This document shows, piece by piece, positions 46,308 to 54,185 of a stretch of 64,000 bases of DNA. Every line of letters begins with the position of its first letter. Positions within the stretch are counted from its first letter, which is position 1. The stretch is from Streptomyces dengpaensis. Lineage in GTDB: Bacteria; Actinomycetota; Actinomycetes; Streptomycetales; Streptomycetaceae. The position numbers and the translations under genes are program-made. The DNA lies in NCBI RefSeq assembly GCF_002946835.1, contig NZ_CP026652.1:7130001-7194000 (forward strand). Reading direction: 5' to 3'. The notes under the pieces were generated by a model that saw only the letters and a program-made list of their open reading frames with translations, ran no database searches and was not told the origin of the DNA.

Positions 46308-47582
46308 TCAACGCTCCGTGCTCAGCCGTTCCGTCGGCAGCGGCTCGTAGGTGCGCACCTGCCGTACGTCCTGGCCGGCACCCCCGTGATGCAGCCCGCG
46401 CGCGGGCCCTTGGCACCCCTGCGCCGCGGCGATGCCGAGGGCGACGAGCAGCGTCACCACGACGAACACGAAGAGCCGCTGGCGCAGCAGCCGCGGGTTG
46501 GCGGGCCGCCGCCCGGTGCCCGTGGTCCGGGGCGCGGAACGCCCGGTACCGCTGCGGGGCGCGGGCCTGTTGCCGGTGCGGCCGGTGTTCCGGGCGGGCG
46601 CGGGGCGCGCACCCGGCCGTGTGCCGCCGTTCGTCCCGCCCGTGCGCGGCGGGGGAGTGCCCTGCGGACGCCGCTGGGTGCGCTGCTCGGCCAGGCGTCC
46701 CGTCGGCCGGTCGGGATCCGTGCGCGGCGCGGGCGGCCGTACATCCCCCATGCCCTGTGCCTCGCGGGCCGCGATCTCCTTGAGCCGCAGGGACAGTTGG
46801 AGGGTGCTGGGCCGCTCCTCGGGGTCCTTCGCCAGACACGCCCGTACGAGCGGAGCCAGGGCGTCCGGAACACCTTGCAGTTGGGGCTCCTCGTGCACCA
46901 CCCTGTAGAGCATCACTTCCGAACTGCCGTGCCCGAAGGGCGAGTCCTGGGTCGCCGCGTACGCGAGCGTGGCCCCGAGCGCGAACACGTCCGTGGCCGG
47001 GGTGACGGCAGCTCCGCGCACCTGCTCGGGGGCGAGGAAGCCGGGCGAGCCGACGGCCGTACCGACGTGCGTCAGTGTCGAGGCGCCCGTCGCCCAGGCG
47101 ATGCCGAAGTCGATGATCCGCGGCCCCTTCGGGGACAGCAGGATGTTGGACGGTTTGAGATCCCGATGGACGACCCCGGCCTCATGCACGGCGACGAGCC
47201 CCTCGGAGAGGGCGGCACCGACGGCGGCGACGTCGGCGGCCGACAGCGGGCCCTCCTCGGCGACCTTGTCGTGCAGGGAGGGACCCGGCACGTACTGCGT
47301 GGCGAACCACGGCCGTTCCGCCTCCAGATCCGCGGCGACGAGCCGCGCCGTGCAGCCGCCCCTGATGCGCCGGGCCGCAGAAACCTCGCGGGCGAACCGC
47401 GACCGGAACTCCTGATCCTCCGCCAGATCCGGTCGGATCACCTTCAGTGCGACCCGCTGGCCACGCCGGTCGGAGCCCAGGTAGACAACGCCCATCCCGC
47501 CCGCGCCGAGCCGTCTGTGAAGCCTGAACGAGCCGACGACACGCGGGTCCTCGCGCCTCAGGCGCATCATCGCCATGTCCAT
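46308..47582 (-). CDS. Serine/threonine protein kinase, single-pass membrane (PknB type)
   Basis: A 424-residue kinase. P-loop RLGAGGMGVVYLGSDRRGQ, catalytic Lys VALKVIRPDL, catalytic loop GVVHRDLKPSNILLSPKG, DFG in RIIDFGIAWATG, then GSPGFLAPEQVRGAAVTPA. Residues ~260-365 are a Pro/Arg/Gly-rich linker, one helix (LFVFVVVTLLVALGIAAAQ, about 371-389) and a ~35-residue external tail without PASTA repeats. Several in-frame ATGs are near the start; 47582 gives MDMAMMRLRREDP, typical for this group. Signal and substrates unknown. Convergent with TrmH. Confidence 0.92.
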   Translation of the reverse strand: MDMAMMRLRREDPRVVGSFRLHRRLGAGGMGVVYLGSDRRGQRVALKVIRPDLAEDQEFRSRFAREVSAARRIRGGCTARLVAADLEAERPWFATQYVPGPSLHDKVAEEGPLSAADVAAVGAALSEGLVAVHEAGVVHRDLKPSNILLSPKGPRIIDFGIAWATGASTLTHVGTAVGSPGFLAPEQVRGAAVTPATDVFALGATLAYAATQDSPFGHGSSEVMLYRVVHEEPQLQGVPDALAPLVRACLAKDPEERPSTLQLSLRLKEIAAREAQGMGDVRPPAPRTDPDRPTGRLAEQRTQRRPQGTPPPRTGGTNGGTRPGARPAPARNTGRTGNRPAPRSGTGRSAPRTTGTGRRPANPRLLRQRLFVFVVVTLLVALGIAAAQGCQGPARGLHHGGAGQDVRQVRTYEPLPTERLSTER

Positions 47583-47778
47583 CCCCGCTGCCCGGTCCAT
47601 TTGACGAGCCACAGCTTACGTTTCCGCGGCCGGGGGCGCGCAGAGGCCGCGCCCTCTCGGCCCGATCGATTGTCAGTGCCGGGTGCGAAACTTGAGAGGT
47701 GGTCAGGGAGCGTGCGATCAGGACGGCTTTGGGCTGCCTGTGATCCCAACCCTCCGTCGCAGAAGGGGGATTGAGCCC

Positions 47779-48054
47779 GTGAAGGGTGACCGTGTGGAGA
47801 TAGTCGTGGACGCCGGTGACACGACGCGTACGTACGAGGTGGTGGCGAGCAGGGCGGGCCGCCGGGTGGAGACGGCGGTACGCCGAGGTGTCGTGGAAGT
47901 GAGCGAAGTCACCCGAAGCGGTTCGGTGGTGCGAACCGCCCGTTTCATGGCGACCCGGGTGCTGGCGCTGGTGGAGCAGCCGGTCCCCAGGGAGGACAGC
48001 TCGGAACGGTCCGGGGACGCAGGACGCCCCCTCCGGGAAGACCCTGAGACCTAG
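47779..48054 (+). CDS. Hypothetical protein (91 aa)
   Basis: GTG start nine bases after AAGGGGGA. The protein begins MKGDRVEIVVDAGDTTRTYE, VVASRAGRRVETAV and ends with an acidic, polar tail. Small beta-rich domain; no Cys or membrane segment. I recognise no family beyond conservation in Streptomyces at this position. Divergent from the kinase gene, 196 bases apart. Confidence 0.7.
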   Translation: MKGDRVEIVVDAGDTTRTYEVVASRAGRRVETAVRRGVVEVSEVTRSGSVVRTARFMATRVLALVEQPVPREDSSERSGDAGRPLREDPET

Positions 48055-48251
48055 GTCCTCATCTCCACCCAGCGGAGTACACCGCCGGTCATCGCTCATC
48101 CTCCGGGAGGCCCGCCAATCGGTACGAGGGCATGACGCCCCAGCACCGCGGCGCGCCTAGATTTGAGGTCAAGCGGCGGGTGCAGCACTCGTCCCCCGAG
48201 GTCAGACACCCGCCGCTGCCAACACAACAGAAGCTCGGTCAGGAGAGGACC

Positions 48252-48461
48252 ATGGCCCACACGGCATCGCGGACAGCGCTCCGCACGCAGGGACGCAAGG
48301 CGTACGGCGCCGCGTTCGGCACCCGCCGCCAGGGCCGGCGCCACCCGCTGGTGGCGACAGCGATGGTCCTGCCCCTGGCGGCCCTGCTCGTAGTCGCCTT
48401 CGGCGGCTGGGAAGCGGTGGTCACACAAGCGTCGTCCGTGGGCGTGATGCTGGGGCGCTGA
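48252..48461 (+). CDS. Small membrane protein (69 aa)
   Basis: AGGAGAGGACC-ATG is a clear ribosome binding site. The first ~30 residues are Arg/Lys/Thr-rich (MAHTASRTALRTQGRKAYGA), followed by one membrane helix (HPLVATAMVLPLAALLVVAF) and a short tail. No recognised domain. A true intrinsic terminator with a T-run follows at 48547. Confidence 0.75.
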   Translation: MAHTASRTALRTQGRKAYGAAFGTRRQGRRHPLVATAMVLPLAALLVVAFGGWEAVVTQASSVGVMLGR

Positions 48462-48546
48462 GCGGCGCCCCAGGCCCGGAAGAGCGGTCCGGGCGGGGAC
48501 ATCCGGCCATGAAACCCCGTGGGGACGGGGGTGCGGCGGACGGCAC

Positions 48547-48582
48547 AAATGCCCGCGCAGCTGGGGAGCTGCGCGGGCATTT
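48547..48582 (+). terminator. Intrinsic terminator, 16-bp hairpin with T-run
   Basis: AAATGCCCGCGCAGCT (48547-48562) and AGCTGCGCGGGCATTT (48567-48582) pair exactly around GGGG; CTTTTT follows within six bases. It ends the transcript of the 69-aa gene. Confidence 0.92.
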
Positions 48583-49023
48583 ACGTCTTTTTGCGCCTGA
48601 ACCGGCGCCGCTCTCGCGGACCTGGTTGCTCGCCGTCGTGGTTCCTGAATTGATGGTTGCGGTGCGTGGGGGGTTTGTAGCCGTAGCTGCGGGCGCTCGC
48701 GCCGCTGAGGGCGGCTGCCCACCCCTGCGTCCTGGCTGCGGGCAGTCGTGCCGCTGGGGCGGCACGGGTGGGCGCAGCGGCACCCTGCAAGCGCAGGTAA
48801 GCGCACCCCCCTCGAGTTCAGCACCCACGCCGGGTACCGCCCGCCCGCCCGGGTGCTCCTATGTGCCCACGGCGGGGCCCCAACGCCGGGCCCCCAACGC
48901 CAGGCACCCCCAACGCCGGGGGCTCCCATGCCCGGGTACCCACACACCCGCCCCGGGCCCCCCAAACCCCCGGCCCCCCCACCCCCGTACGCTCACCCCC
49001 AGACCCGTACCCCAGAAGGACCC
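48583..49023. other. 441-base intergenic region with family A repeat and C-rich tract
   Basis: Copy 2 of family A is at 48735-48778. From ~48880 to 49015 the plus strand is strongly C-rich with three CCCCAACGCCGGG-like direct repeats (48888-48925) and several C4-C7 runs (48949-48986), i.e. G-quadruplex-type G-runs on the minus strand. No gene is supported. It probably serves as the leader and promoter region of the phosphotransferase gene at 49024. Confidence 0.6.
48735..48778. repeat. Dispersed repeat, family A (uninterrupted copy)
   Basis: GCTGCGGGCAGTCGTGCC, GCTGGGGC, GGCACGGGTGGGCGCAGC. The outer GCTGCG/CGCAGC and inner GTGCC/GGCAC pair. Relative to the copy at 43861, both stems have paired changes (GCTGTG/CACAGC and GTTCC/GGAAC) while GGGCAGTCGT and ACGGGTGGGC are unchanged. 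Confidence 0.8.
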
Positions 49024-49998
49024 GTGAGCGCCAACTCCCTGCTCCCCGCACTCACCGCAAAGACCCGCCTCGAAGCTCACCCGGCGCCGGGGATGGCGGC
49101 GACGATGACGGCGACGGCCCCCTGCCCCTGCGGGACCATGGACAAGGTCCTCGCCGACCGCGACGACGGCACCGTCGTCCGCCACGGCGACACGGTGGCC
49201 AAGGCCCACGCCCCCGGCACAGACCCCACCGAACTCTCCCGCCGCCTGGCGGCCACCACGCACCCCGCCCTCCGCGGCATCCTCCTCACCCCACTCAGCC
49301 CGGCCCCCGTCGCCCTCCACGGCCGCCAGGTCACCTTCTGGCCGTACGGCAGCCCCGTAGACCCGGAGAACCCGGACGCGGCCCCCTGGGAGGCCGCCGC
49401 CACCCTGCTGGCCCGCCTGCACCGCACCCCCGCTCCGCACGGCCTGCCGCCCATGCGCGGCCCCCGCAAGGCGGCCACCGCGATCGCCCGGCTCAGGGCG
49501 GCCGGCCCGCACCCGGCCGCCGCCCCCGTCCTGCGCGCCTGGGCCGGCCTGCCCGCCTGGGCCCGCGCCGAGGCCCCGATGCCGGAGGCCACGACCCTGT
49601 GCCACGGGGACCTGCACCTCGGCCAGCTCGTCCGCCACCCCGCGCCGGCCGGCCCCTGGCTTCTCATCGACGTCGACGACCTGGGCGTCGGCACTCCGGC
49701 CTGGGACCTGGCCCGCCCGGCCGCCTGGTATGCATGCGGTCTGCTCCCGCCCGACGAGTGGCTGCGCTTCCTGACCGCCTACCGGCGCGCGGCCGGGCCG
49801 GCCGTCCCCGCCGACGGCGACCCCTGGCCCGCCCTCGACGTCGCGGCCCGCGCCCTCACCGTGCAGACGGCGGCCCTGGCCATCGCCAAGTCCGCCGCCG
49901 CCGGGCAGCCGTTGGACGAGGTCCAGCAGGCCGTCATCGACGCCTGTGACCGAATGGGCACCGCCCCGCCCGAGTTGGCGCACGGTTTGCCGACGTAG
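49024..49998 (+). CDS. Aminoglycoside phosphotransferase-like (APH family) protein
   Basis: A 324-residue kinase-like-fold protein. GTG three bases after AGAAGGA. Nucleotide-binding end: LADRDDGTVVRHGDTVAKAH. Catalytic loop LCHGDLHLGQLVRHP (about residue 194) and metal-binding LLIDVDDLGVGTPAWDLA (about 216), both intact. Most chromosomal members phosphorylate sugars or small metabolites rather than conferring drug resistance; the substrate is unknown. The start sits downstream of the C-rich tract. Confidence 0.85.
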   Translation: MSANSLLPALTAKTRLEAHPAPGMAATMTATAPCPCGTMDKVLADRDDGTVVRHGDTVAKAHAPGTDPTELSRRLAATTHPALRGILLTPLSPAPVALHGRQVTFWPYGSPVDPENPDAAPWEAAATLLARLHRTPAPHGLPPMRGPRKAATAIARLRAAGPHPAAAPVLRAWAGLPAWARAEAPMPEATTLCHGDLHLGQLVRHPAPAGPWLLIDVDDLGVGTPAWDLARPAAWYACGLLPPDEWLRFLTAYRRAAGPAVPADGDPWPALDVAARALTVQTAALAIAKSAAAGQPLDEVQQAVIDACDRMGTAPPELAHGLPT

Positions 49999-50072
49999 GG
50001 TGCAACCGACCGAAGCCGGACAGAGTCTGTCCTGGCGGAAGCAGTACCGACCGGCGAGGAGTTGAGCCGAGC

Positions 50073-50369
50073 ATGCAGTGTCCGAAGTGCCATGCGCCGA
50101 TGAACACGTACAACCGCAATGGCGTCCAGATCGAGCAGTGCAGCGGCTGCCGCGGGATATTCCTGGACTACGGCGAGCTGGAGGCGCTGACCCGCCTGGA
50201 GTCGCAGTGGTCGCAGCCCGCCCCGCCTCCGCCCGCCCCGGGTGCCTACCCCTCCGCTCCCGCGCCCGCCTGGGGCGCCCCGCAGCACGGCGGACACGGA
50301 GGTCACGGCGGTCACTACGGCGGCCACCACCGCCAGAAGAGCTTCGGCCGGATGCTCTTCTCGTCCTGA
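50073..50369 (+). CDS. Zinc-ribbon (TFIIB-type) small protein (98 aa)
   Basis: N-terminal zinc ribbon MQCPKCHAPMNTYNRNGVQI then EQCSGCRGIFLDYGELEAL: two CxxC pairs 20-odd residues apart. A Pro/Ala linker follows and a C-terminal stretch of repeated Gly-His (GGHGGHGGHYGGHH) that may also bind metal. Family zf-TFIIB; role unknown. GAGGAG ~11 bases upstream. Bidirectional terminator follows at 50388. Confidence 0.85.
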   Translation: MQCPKCHAPMNTYNRNGVQIEQCSGCRGIFLDYGELEALTRLESQWSQPAPPPPAPGAYPSAPAPAWGAPQHGGHGGHGGHYGGHHRQKSFGRMLFSS

Positions 50370-50387
50370 TCCCGTCCTGAGGACGAC

Positions 50388-50422
50388 GAAGCCCCCGACC
50401 GTACGAGACGGCCGGGGGCTTC
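50388..50422. terminator. Bidirectional terminator between zinc-ribbon gene and tRNA cluster
   Basis: GAAGCCCCCG...CGGGGGCTTC, with one mismatch and inner CCGT/ACGG. It ends the plus-strand zinc-ribbon transcript and the minus-strand tRNA transcript. Confidence 0.85.
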
Positions 50423-50425
50423 GGC

Positions 50426-50500
50426 TGGTGCGCGATACTGGGATTGAACCAGTGACCTCTTCCGTGTCAGGGAAGCGCTCTCCCGCTGAGCTAATCGCGC
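50426..50500 (-). tRNA. tRNA-Val (GAC), copy 1
   Basis: Minus strand GCGCGAT ... ATCGCGC-A-CCA with D loop AGCTCAGCGGGAGAGC, anticodon arm CTTCCCTGACACGGAAG (anticodon GAC, valine GUC/GUU codons) and T arm CTGGTTCAATCCCAG. CCA is encoded. Last gene of a five-tRNA minus-strand cluster. Confidence 0.96.
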
Positions 50501-50540
50501 AGGTCGCGCGGCCGGAGCCACACTTGCTGCTGGTACTGCG

Positions 50541-50612
50541 TGCGCGATACTGGGATTGAACCAGTGACCTCTTCCGTGTCAGGGAAGCGCTCTCCCGCTG
50601 AGCTAATCGCGC
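50541..50612 (-). tRNA. tRNA-Val (GAC), copy 2
   Basis: Body identical to copy 1, including the GCGCGAT acceptor stem; the 3' CCA is not encoded. Confidence 0.96.
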
Positions 50613-50648
50613 GGGTTCGGATCTCTCCGGAACTGCTGGAAGATCCAG

Positions 50649-50720
50649 TGGACGATACTGGGATTGAACCAGTGACCTCTTCCGTGTCAGGGAAGCGCTC
50701 TCCCGCTGAGCTAATCGTCC
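50649..50720 (-). tRNA. tRNA-Val (GAC), copy 3
   Basis: Same body and anticodon as copies 1-2, but the acceptor stem is GGACGAT...ATCGTCC, so two base pairs were exchanged together. CCA not encoded. Confidence 0.95.
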
Positions 50721-50721
50721 T

Positions 50722-50795
50722 TGGAGGTGGAGACGGGATTTGAACCCGTGTAGACGGCTTTGCAGGCCGTTGCCTCGCCTCTCGGCCACTCCACC
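50722..50795 (-). tRNA. tRNA-Cys (GCA)
   Basis: Minus strand GGTGGAG ... CTCCACC-T-CCA. Anticodon arm ACGGCCTGCAAAGCCGT gives GCA. Discriminator U73, as expected for tRNA-Cys. CCA encoded. Confidence 0.96.
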
Positions 50796-50834
50796 AGGAG
50801 TGTAGGGGTTCGGGACGATCCCCCACTTCCTGCG

Positions 50835-50907
50835 AGCGGACGACCAGGTTCGAACTGGCGACCTCAACCTTGGCAAGGTTGCGCTCTACCAACTGAGCTA
50901 CGTCCGC
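50835..50907 (-). tRNA. tRNA-Gly (GCC)
   Basis: Minus strand GCGGACG ... CGTCCGC-T. Anticodon arm CAACCTTGCCAAGGTTG gives GCC; T arm CCAGTTCGAACCTGG. CCA not encoded. First gene of the minus-strand cluster Gly-Cys-Val-Val-Val. Confidence 0.96.
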
Positions 50908-51075
50908 TTGTCGTTTCCGTTTCGCTTGCGCGTCCCGGCGACGTGTTGAACTCTAGCGGATTCCGGGGCCAGCACAAAAACGCGTTTGTGCAGCGTGCTG
51001 CGCTCTGTCTGCCCGAGGGTCCGCCCAAGGACACGGTCAGGGCACCCGCACGTCACCCGCCCTAGACTCGACTGC

Positions 51076-52236
51076 GTGCTCGATCTCCCTCCTCTCGCCC
51101 GCTTCGGCGGCCTCGTCGCGACCGGTCTCCGCGACGTCACCAGCGATCCCGCGGCCTTGGACTCTACGGGTTTCTGGGCCGTCTCGGCCGACTTCGAAGG
51201 GCGTCTGATCTGCGCCCGCTTCGGAGACGTGCGAGAGGAGCCGGTTCCCGCGCCGGTACCTGGGCGGTGGCGGGGGCCCTCGGCAGGTGACTGGAAGTCG
51301 TCCCTCGACCGCGCCGCGTACACCGCGGGCGTACGCCGCATCCGCGAGCACATAGCCGCCGGCGAGGTCTATCAGGCCAACCTCTGCCGTGTGCTCTCCG
51401 CGCCCGTCGCCCCCGACGCCGACGTCGACGCACTGACCGCGCTGCTCGCCCGCGGCAACCCGGCGCCGTACGCGGGAACGATCCGCCTGCCCGGCCACGG
51501 CGTCGAGATCGCCACCGCGTCCCCCGAACTCTTCCTGAGCCGCGGCGGCCGGGTCGTCGAGTCGGGCCCGATCAAGGGCACCGGACGCACCGAGGCGGAC
51601 CTCCTGGAGAAGGACTACGCCGAGAACGTCATGATCGTGGACCTCGTCCGCAACGACATCGGCCGGGTCTGTGCCACCGGCACCGTGACCGTCCCCGACC
51701 TGTGCGTCGTCGAGAAGCACCCGGGCCTCGTCCACCTCGTCTCCACCGTCCACGGCGAACTGCGCTACGACGTCGGCTGGCCCGAGCTCCTCGCCGCCGC
51801 CTTCCCGCCCGGCTCGGTCACCGGCGCCCCCAAGTCCAGCGCCCTGCGGATCATCGAGGCTCTGGAGACCGCGCCCCGCGGCCCGTACTGCGGAGGCATC
51901 GGCTGGGTCGACGCCGACCGCGGCACCGGAGAGCTCGCCGTCGGCATCCGCACCTTCTGGATCGACCGCGAGGAAGGGGTCCTGCGGTTCGGGACGGGCG
52001 CGGGCATCACCTGGGGCTCGGACCCCGAAGGGGAGTGGCGGGAGACCGAACTGAAGGCCTCCCGACTGCTCGCGGTAGCGTCGGGGACGTACGAGGCGAG
52101 CGGGGAGACCCTGACGAGCTGTGTCCATCCAGCGGACGCAGCGGGCGACAGGGGCTCCGCCGTGGGCCGGCCCCCCGGCCGAAAAGACACCTCGGACGAC
52201 GCATCCGGCACATTCCTGCGAGGTAGACACCAGTGA
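51076..52236 (+). CDS. pabB: Aminodeoxychorismate synthase component I
   Basis: A 386-residue chorismate-binding enzyme, shorter than the usual ~450 by a reduced N-terminal region. The core is intact: AAYTAGVRRIREHIAAGEVY, QANLCRVLSAPV, ATASPELFLSRGG, ESGPIKGTGRTEADLLEKD, NVMIVDLVRNDIGRVCATGT, SVTGAPKSSALRIIEALE. PIKGT with Lys marks PabB rather than TrpE. Produces aminodeoxychorismate for folate with a glutaminase partner not seen here. A -10-like TAGACT (51063-51068) lies seven bases before GTG 51076, suggesting a leaderless mRNA. GTGA overlap couples it to pabC. Confidence 0.9.
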   Translation: MLDLPPLARFGGLVATGLRDVTSDPAALDSTGFWAVSADFEGRLICARFGDVREEPVPAPVPGRWRGPSAGDWKSSLDRAAYTAGVRRIREHIAAGEVYQANLCRVLSAPVAPDADVDALTALLARGNPAPYAGTIRLPGHGVEIATASPELFLSRGGRVVESGPIKGTGRTEADLLEKDYAENVMIVDLVRNDIGRVCATGTVTVPDLCVVEKHPGLVHLVSTVHGELRYDVGWPELLAAAFPPGSVTGAPKSSALRIIEALETAPRGPYCGGIGWVDADRGTGELAVGIRTFWIDREEGVLRFGTGAGITWGSDPEGEWRETELKASRLLAVASGTYEASGETLTSCVHPADAAGDRGSAVGRPPGRKDTSDDASGTFLRGRHQ

Positions 52237-53054
52237 AGCTTTGGCTCGACGGCGAGCTGCAGGAGATCGAGACCGCCCGCGTCTCCGTCTTCGACCATGG
52301 ACTGACCGTCGGCGACGGCATCTTCGAGACCGTGAAGGCGGTCGACGGGCGGCCGTTCGCGCTGACCCGCCACCTCGACCGGCTGACCCGCTCGGCCCGC
52401 GGCCTCGGCCTGCCCGACCCCGACCTCGACGAGGTGCGCCGCGCCTGCGCCGCCGTCCTCGAGGCCAACCCGATGCCGCTCGGCAGGCTCCGCATCACGT
52501 ACACCGGCGGCCACGGCCCGCTCGGGTCCGACCGCGGCGAGCACGGCCCGACCCTGGTCGTCGCCCTCGGCGCGTCCGCCCGGCGCCCCGACTCCACCGC
52601 CGTCGTCACGGTCCCCTGGACCCGCAACGAGCGCGGCGCCCTCACGGGCCTCAAGACCACCTCGTACGCCGAGAACGTCGTCGCCCTGGCCCGCGCGCGC
52701 GAACAGGGGGCGACCGAGGCGCTGTTCGCCAACACGGTCGGTCAGCTCTGCGAGGGAACGGGGTCCAACGTCTTCGTCGTCCTCGACGGCGAGATCCACA
52801 CCCCGCCGGTCGCCTCCGGCTGCCTCGCCGGCATCACGCGCGCGCTCACCGTCGAGTGGACCGGCGCCAAGGAGACCGACCTGCCGCTGGACGTCCTGGA
52901 GCGCGCCGACGAGGTCTTCCTGACCTCCACGCTGCGGGACGTACAGGCCGTGCACCGCGTCGACCGCCGTGAACTCCCGGGCGCGCCGGGCCCGGTGACC
53001 GCCAAGGCGATGCGCATCTTCGACGAGCGGGCCGGGGACGACCTCGATCCGTAG
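52233..53054 (+). CDS. pabC: Aminodeoxychorismate lyase (class IV aminotransferase)
   Basis: A 273-residue PLP enzyme, GTG overlapping the pabB stop. Class-IV features: VSVFDHGLTVGDGIFETVKA, the PLP lysine region GLKTTSYAENVVALARA, ATEALFANTVGQLCEGTGSN, and EVFLTSTLRDVQAVHRVD. Releases p-aminobenzoate and pyruvate. Closely related to branched-chain and D-amino-acid transaminases, but coupling to pabB fixes the role. Confidence 0.9.
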   Translation: MKLWLDGELQEIETARVSVFDHGLTVGDGIFETVKAVDGRPFALTRHLDRLTRSARGLGLPDPDLDEVRRACAAVLEANPMPLGRLRITYTGGHGPLGSDRGEHGPTLVVALGASARRPDSTAVVTVPWTRNERGALTGLKTTSYAENVVALARAREQGATEALFANTVGQLCEGTGSNVFVVLDGEIHTPPVASGCLAGITRALTVEWTGAKETDLPLDVLERADEVFLTSTLRDVQAVHRVDRRELPGAPGPVTAKAMRIFDERAGDDLDP

Positions 53055-53111
53055 GGATCGCCGCTCAATATCCGGATGACGGCACGCCCTCGGGCGGGTA
53101 GAACACCCCTG

Positions 53112-53936
53112 ATGACCACCACCCTGCGGCCGGTCGAGCCGCTTCAGCACGCCGTCGACGGGACGCGCTCGCGCCGCTTCCAGGTATGTGTCAACAGCCG
53201 TCCCGTGGGCGAGATACACCTCGCGACGGGCTCCCGCTTCGGGCCGTCCGTCGCCAAGATCCACGAGCTCCGCATCGAGGAGCCGGACCGCCGGCGCGGC
53301 CGGGGCACGGTGGCCGCGCTCGCCGCCGAGGAGGTGGCCCGCGGCTGGGGGTGCCGGCAGATCGAGGTGGCCGTCCCCGGCAACGCCGAGGCCGGGCTCA
53401 GACTCACCAAGGCGCTCGGATACGTCACCCGCAACCGCCGCATGGAGAAGGCGCTCGACGGCACCCCGCCCGGCCTTCCCGAGGGGAGCGTCGGGCGCCC
53501 CATGACGCGGGCCGAGTACGACGCCTGGGACGGGCACGCCAGGGAGGGGTACGCGCAGGACTGGATCCGGCGCGGCGTGCCGGAGGCCGAGGCGTACGCC
53601 AAGTCGAACCGGGACCACGACCAGTTGCTGCCGCAGGGGCTCGCCACCGAGAACACGCACTTCAGCGTCCTGGAACACGAAGGCACGCCGGTCGGCGACC
53701 TGTGGCTGGGGGAGCACTTCGGGCACGCCTACGTCTACAACGTCGAGGTCCACGCGGCCCATCGGGGCCGGGGCCACGGCCGTACGCTCATGCTGCTCGC
53801 CGAAGCCCAGGCGGTGTCCGCCGGCGAGAACCGCATCGGTCTCAACGTCTTCGCGGGCAACGCCCCGGCCGAGCGGCTCTACGCGTCACTCGGCTACGAG
53901 ACGACGACGTACTTCCTGTACAAGGACCTGCTTTGA
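53112..53936 (+). CDS. Two-domain GNAT acetyltransferase
   Basis: A 274-residue protein with two GNAT-like folds. The first has AKIHELRIEEPDRRRGRGTV, AALAAEEVARGWGCRQIEV, GLRLTKALGYVTRNRRMEKA. The second has HFGHAYVYNVEVHAAHRGRG, HGRTLMLLAEAQ, VFAGNAPAERLYASLGYETT. Only the second retains a clear RGRGHG acetyl-CoA loop alongside a well-formed end; the first RRGRGTV is also plausible. The start at 53112 is preferred over 53076, since it opens directly on the fold. 57 bases after pabC. Confidence 0.82.
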   Translation: MTTTLRPVEPLQHAVDGTRSRRFQVCVNSRPVGEIHLATGSRFGPSVAKIHELRIEEPDRRRGRGTVAALAAEEVARGWGCRQIEVAVPGNAEAGLRLTKALGYVTRNRRMEKALDGTPPGLPEGSVGRPMTRAEYDAWDGHAREGYAQDWIRRGVPEAEAYAKSNRDHDQLLPQGLATENTHFSVLEHEGTPVGDLWLGEHFGHAYVYNVEVHAAHRGRGHGRTLMLLAEAQAVSAGENRIGLNVFAGNAPAERLYASLGYETTTYFLYKDLL

Positions 53937-53942
53937 AGTTCT

Positions 53943-53988
53943 CTCCCGGATGAATCCGGGAGATTCTCCCCTGGATCGCTCCGGGGAG
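53943..53988. repeat. Two adjacent hairpins, possible end of an IS200/IS605-type element
   Basis: CTCCCGGA-TGAA-TCCGGGAG (53943-53962) followed by CTCCCCTGGA-TCGC-TCCGGGGAG (53966-53988). The following ~190 bases, to 54185, contain no gene and have lower GC with CCGGCCGCAGGAGCAAGTAC, which resembles what I remember from ends of TnpB-type elements. No transposase is present. The first hairpin may simply terminate the GNAT gene, whose stop is at 53936. Confidence 0.45.
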
Positions 53989-54185
53989 TTTGACAGGTCA
54001 TGCCTGTCCAGCGACGACCCTTCCGGCCGCAGGAGCAAGTACGGGACTCACTCGGATTGTTGGGGACTTGGTTGTCGCCCCCGACGATGCACTGAGCGTA
54101 CCAAATGCATTACGGAGTGATGCGGCGGTGCTGTGCATTGTCCGTTGCAGTGGTCCACAGTCGTCGTCCGCTGTCGGGGGCGGCG

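Noticed and set aside
49024..49998. Antibiotic resistance by an aminoglycoside phosphotransferase
   Set aside because: The fold is shared by many metabolic kinases; nothing nearby suggests drug resistance.
50315..50892. Repeated short proteins SASLTRKRSLVQSQYR on the minus strand
   Set aside because: They are translations of the tRNA-Val sequences, not proteins.
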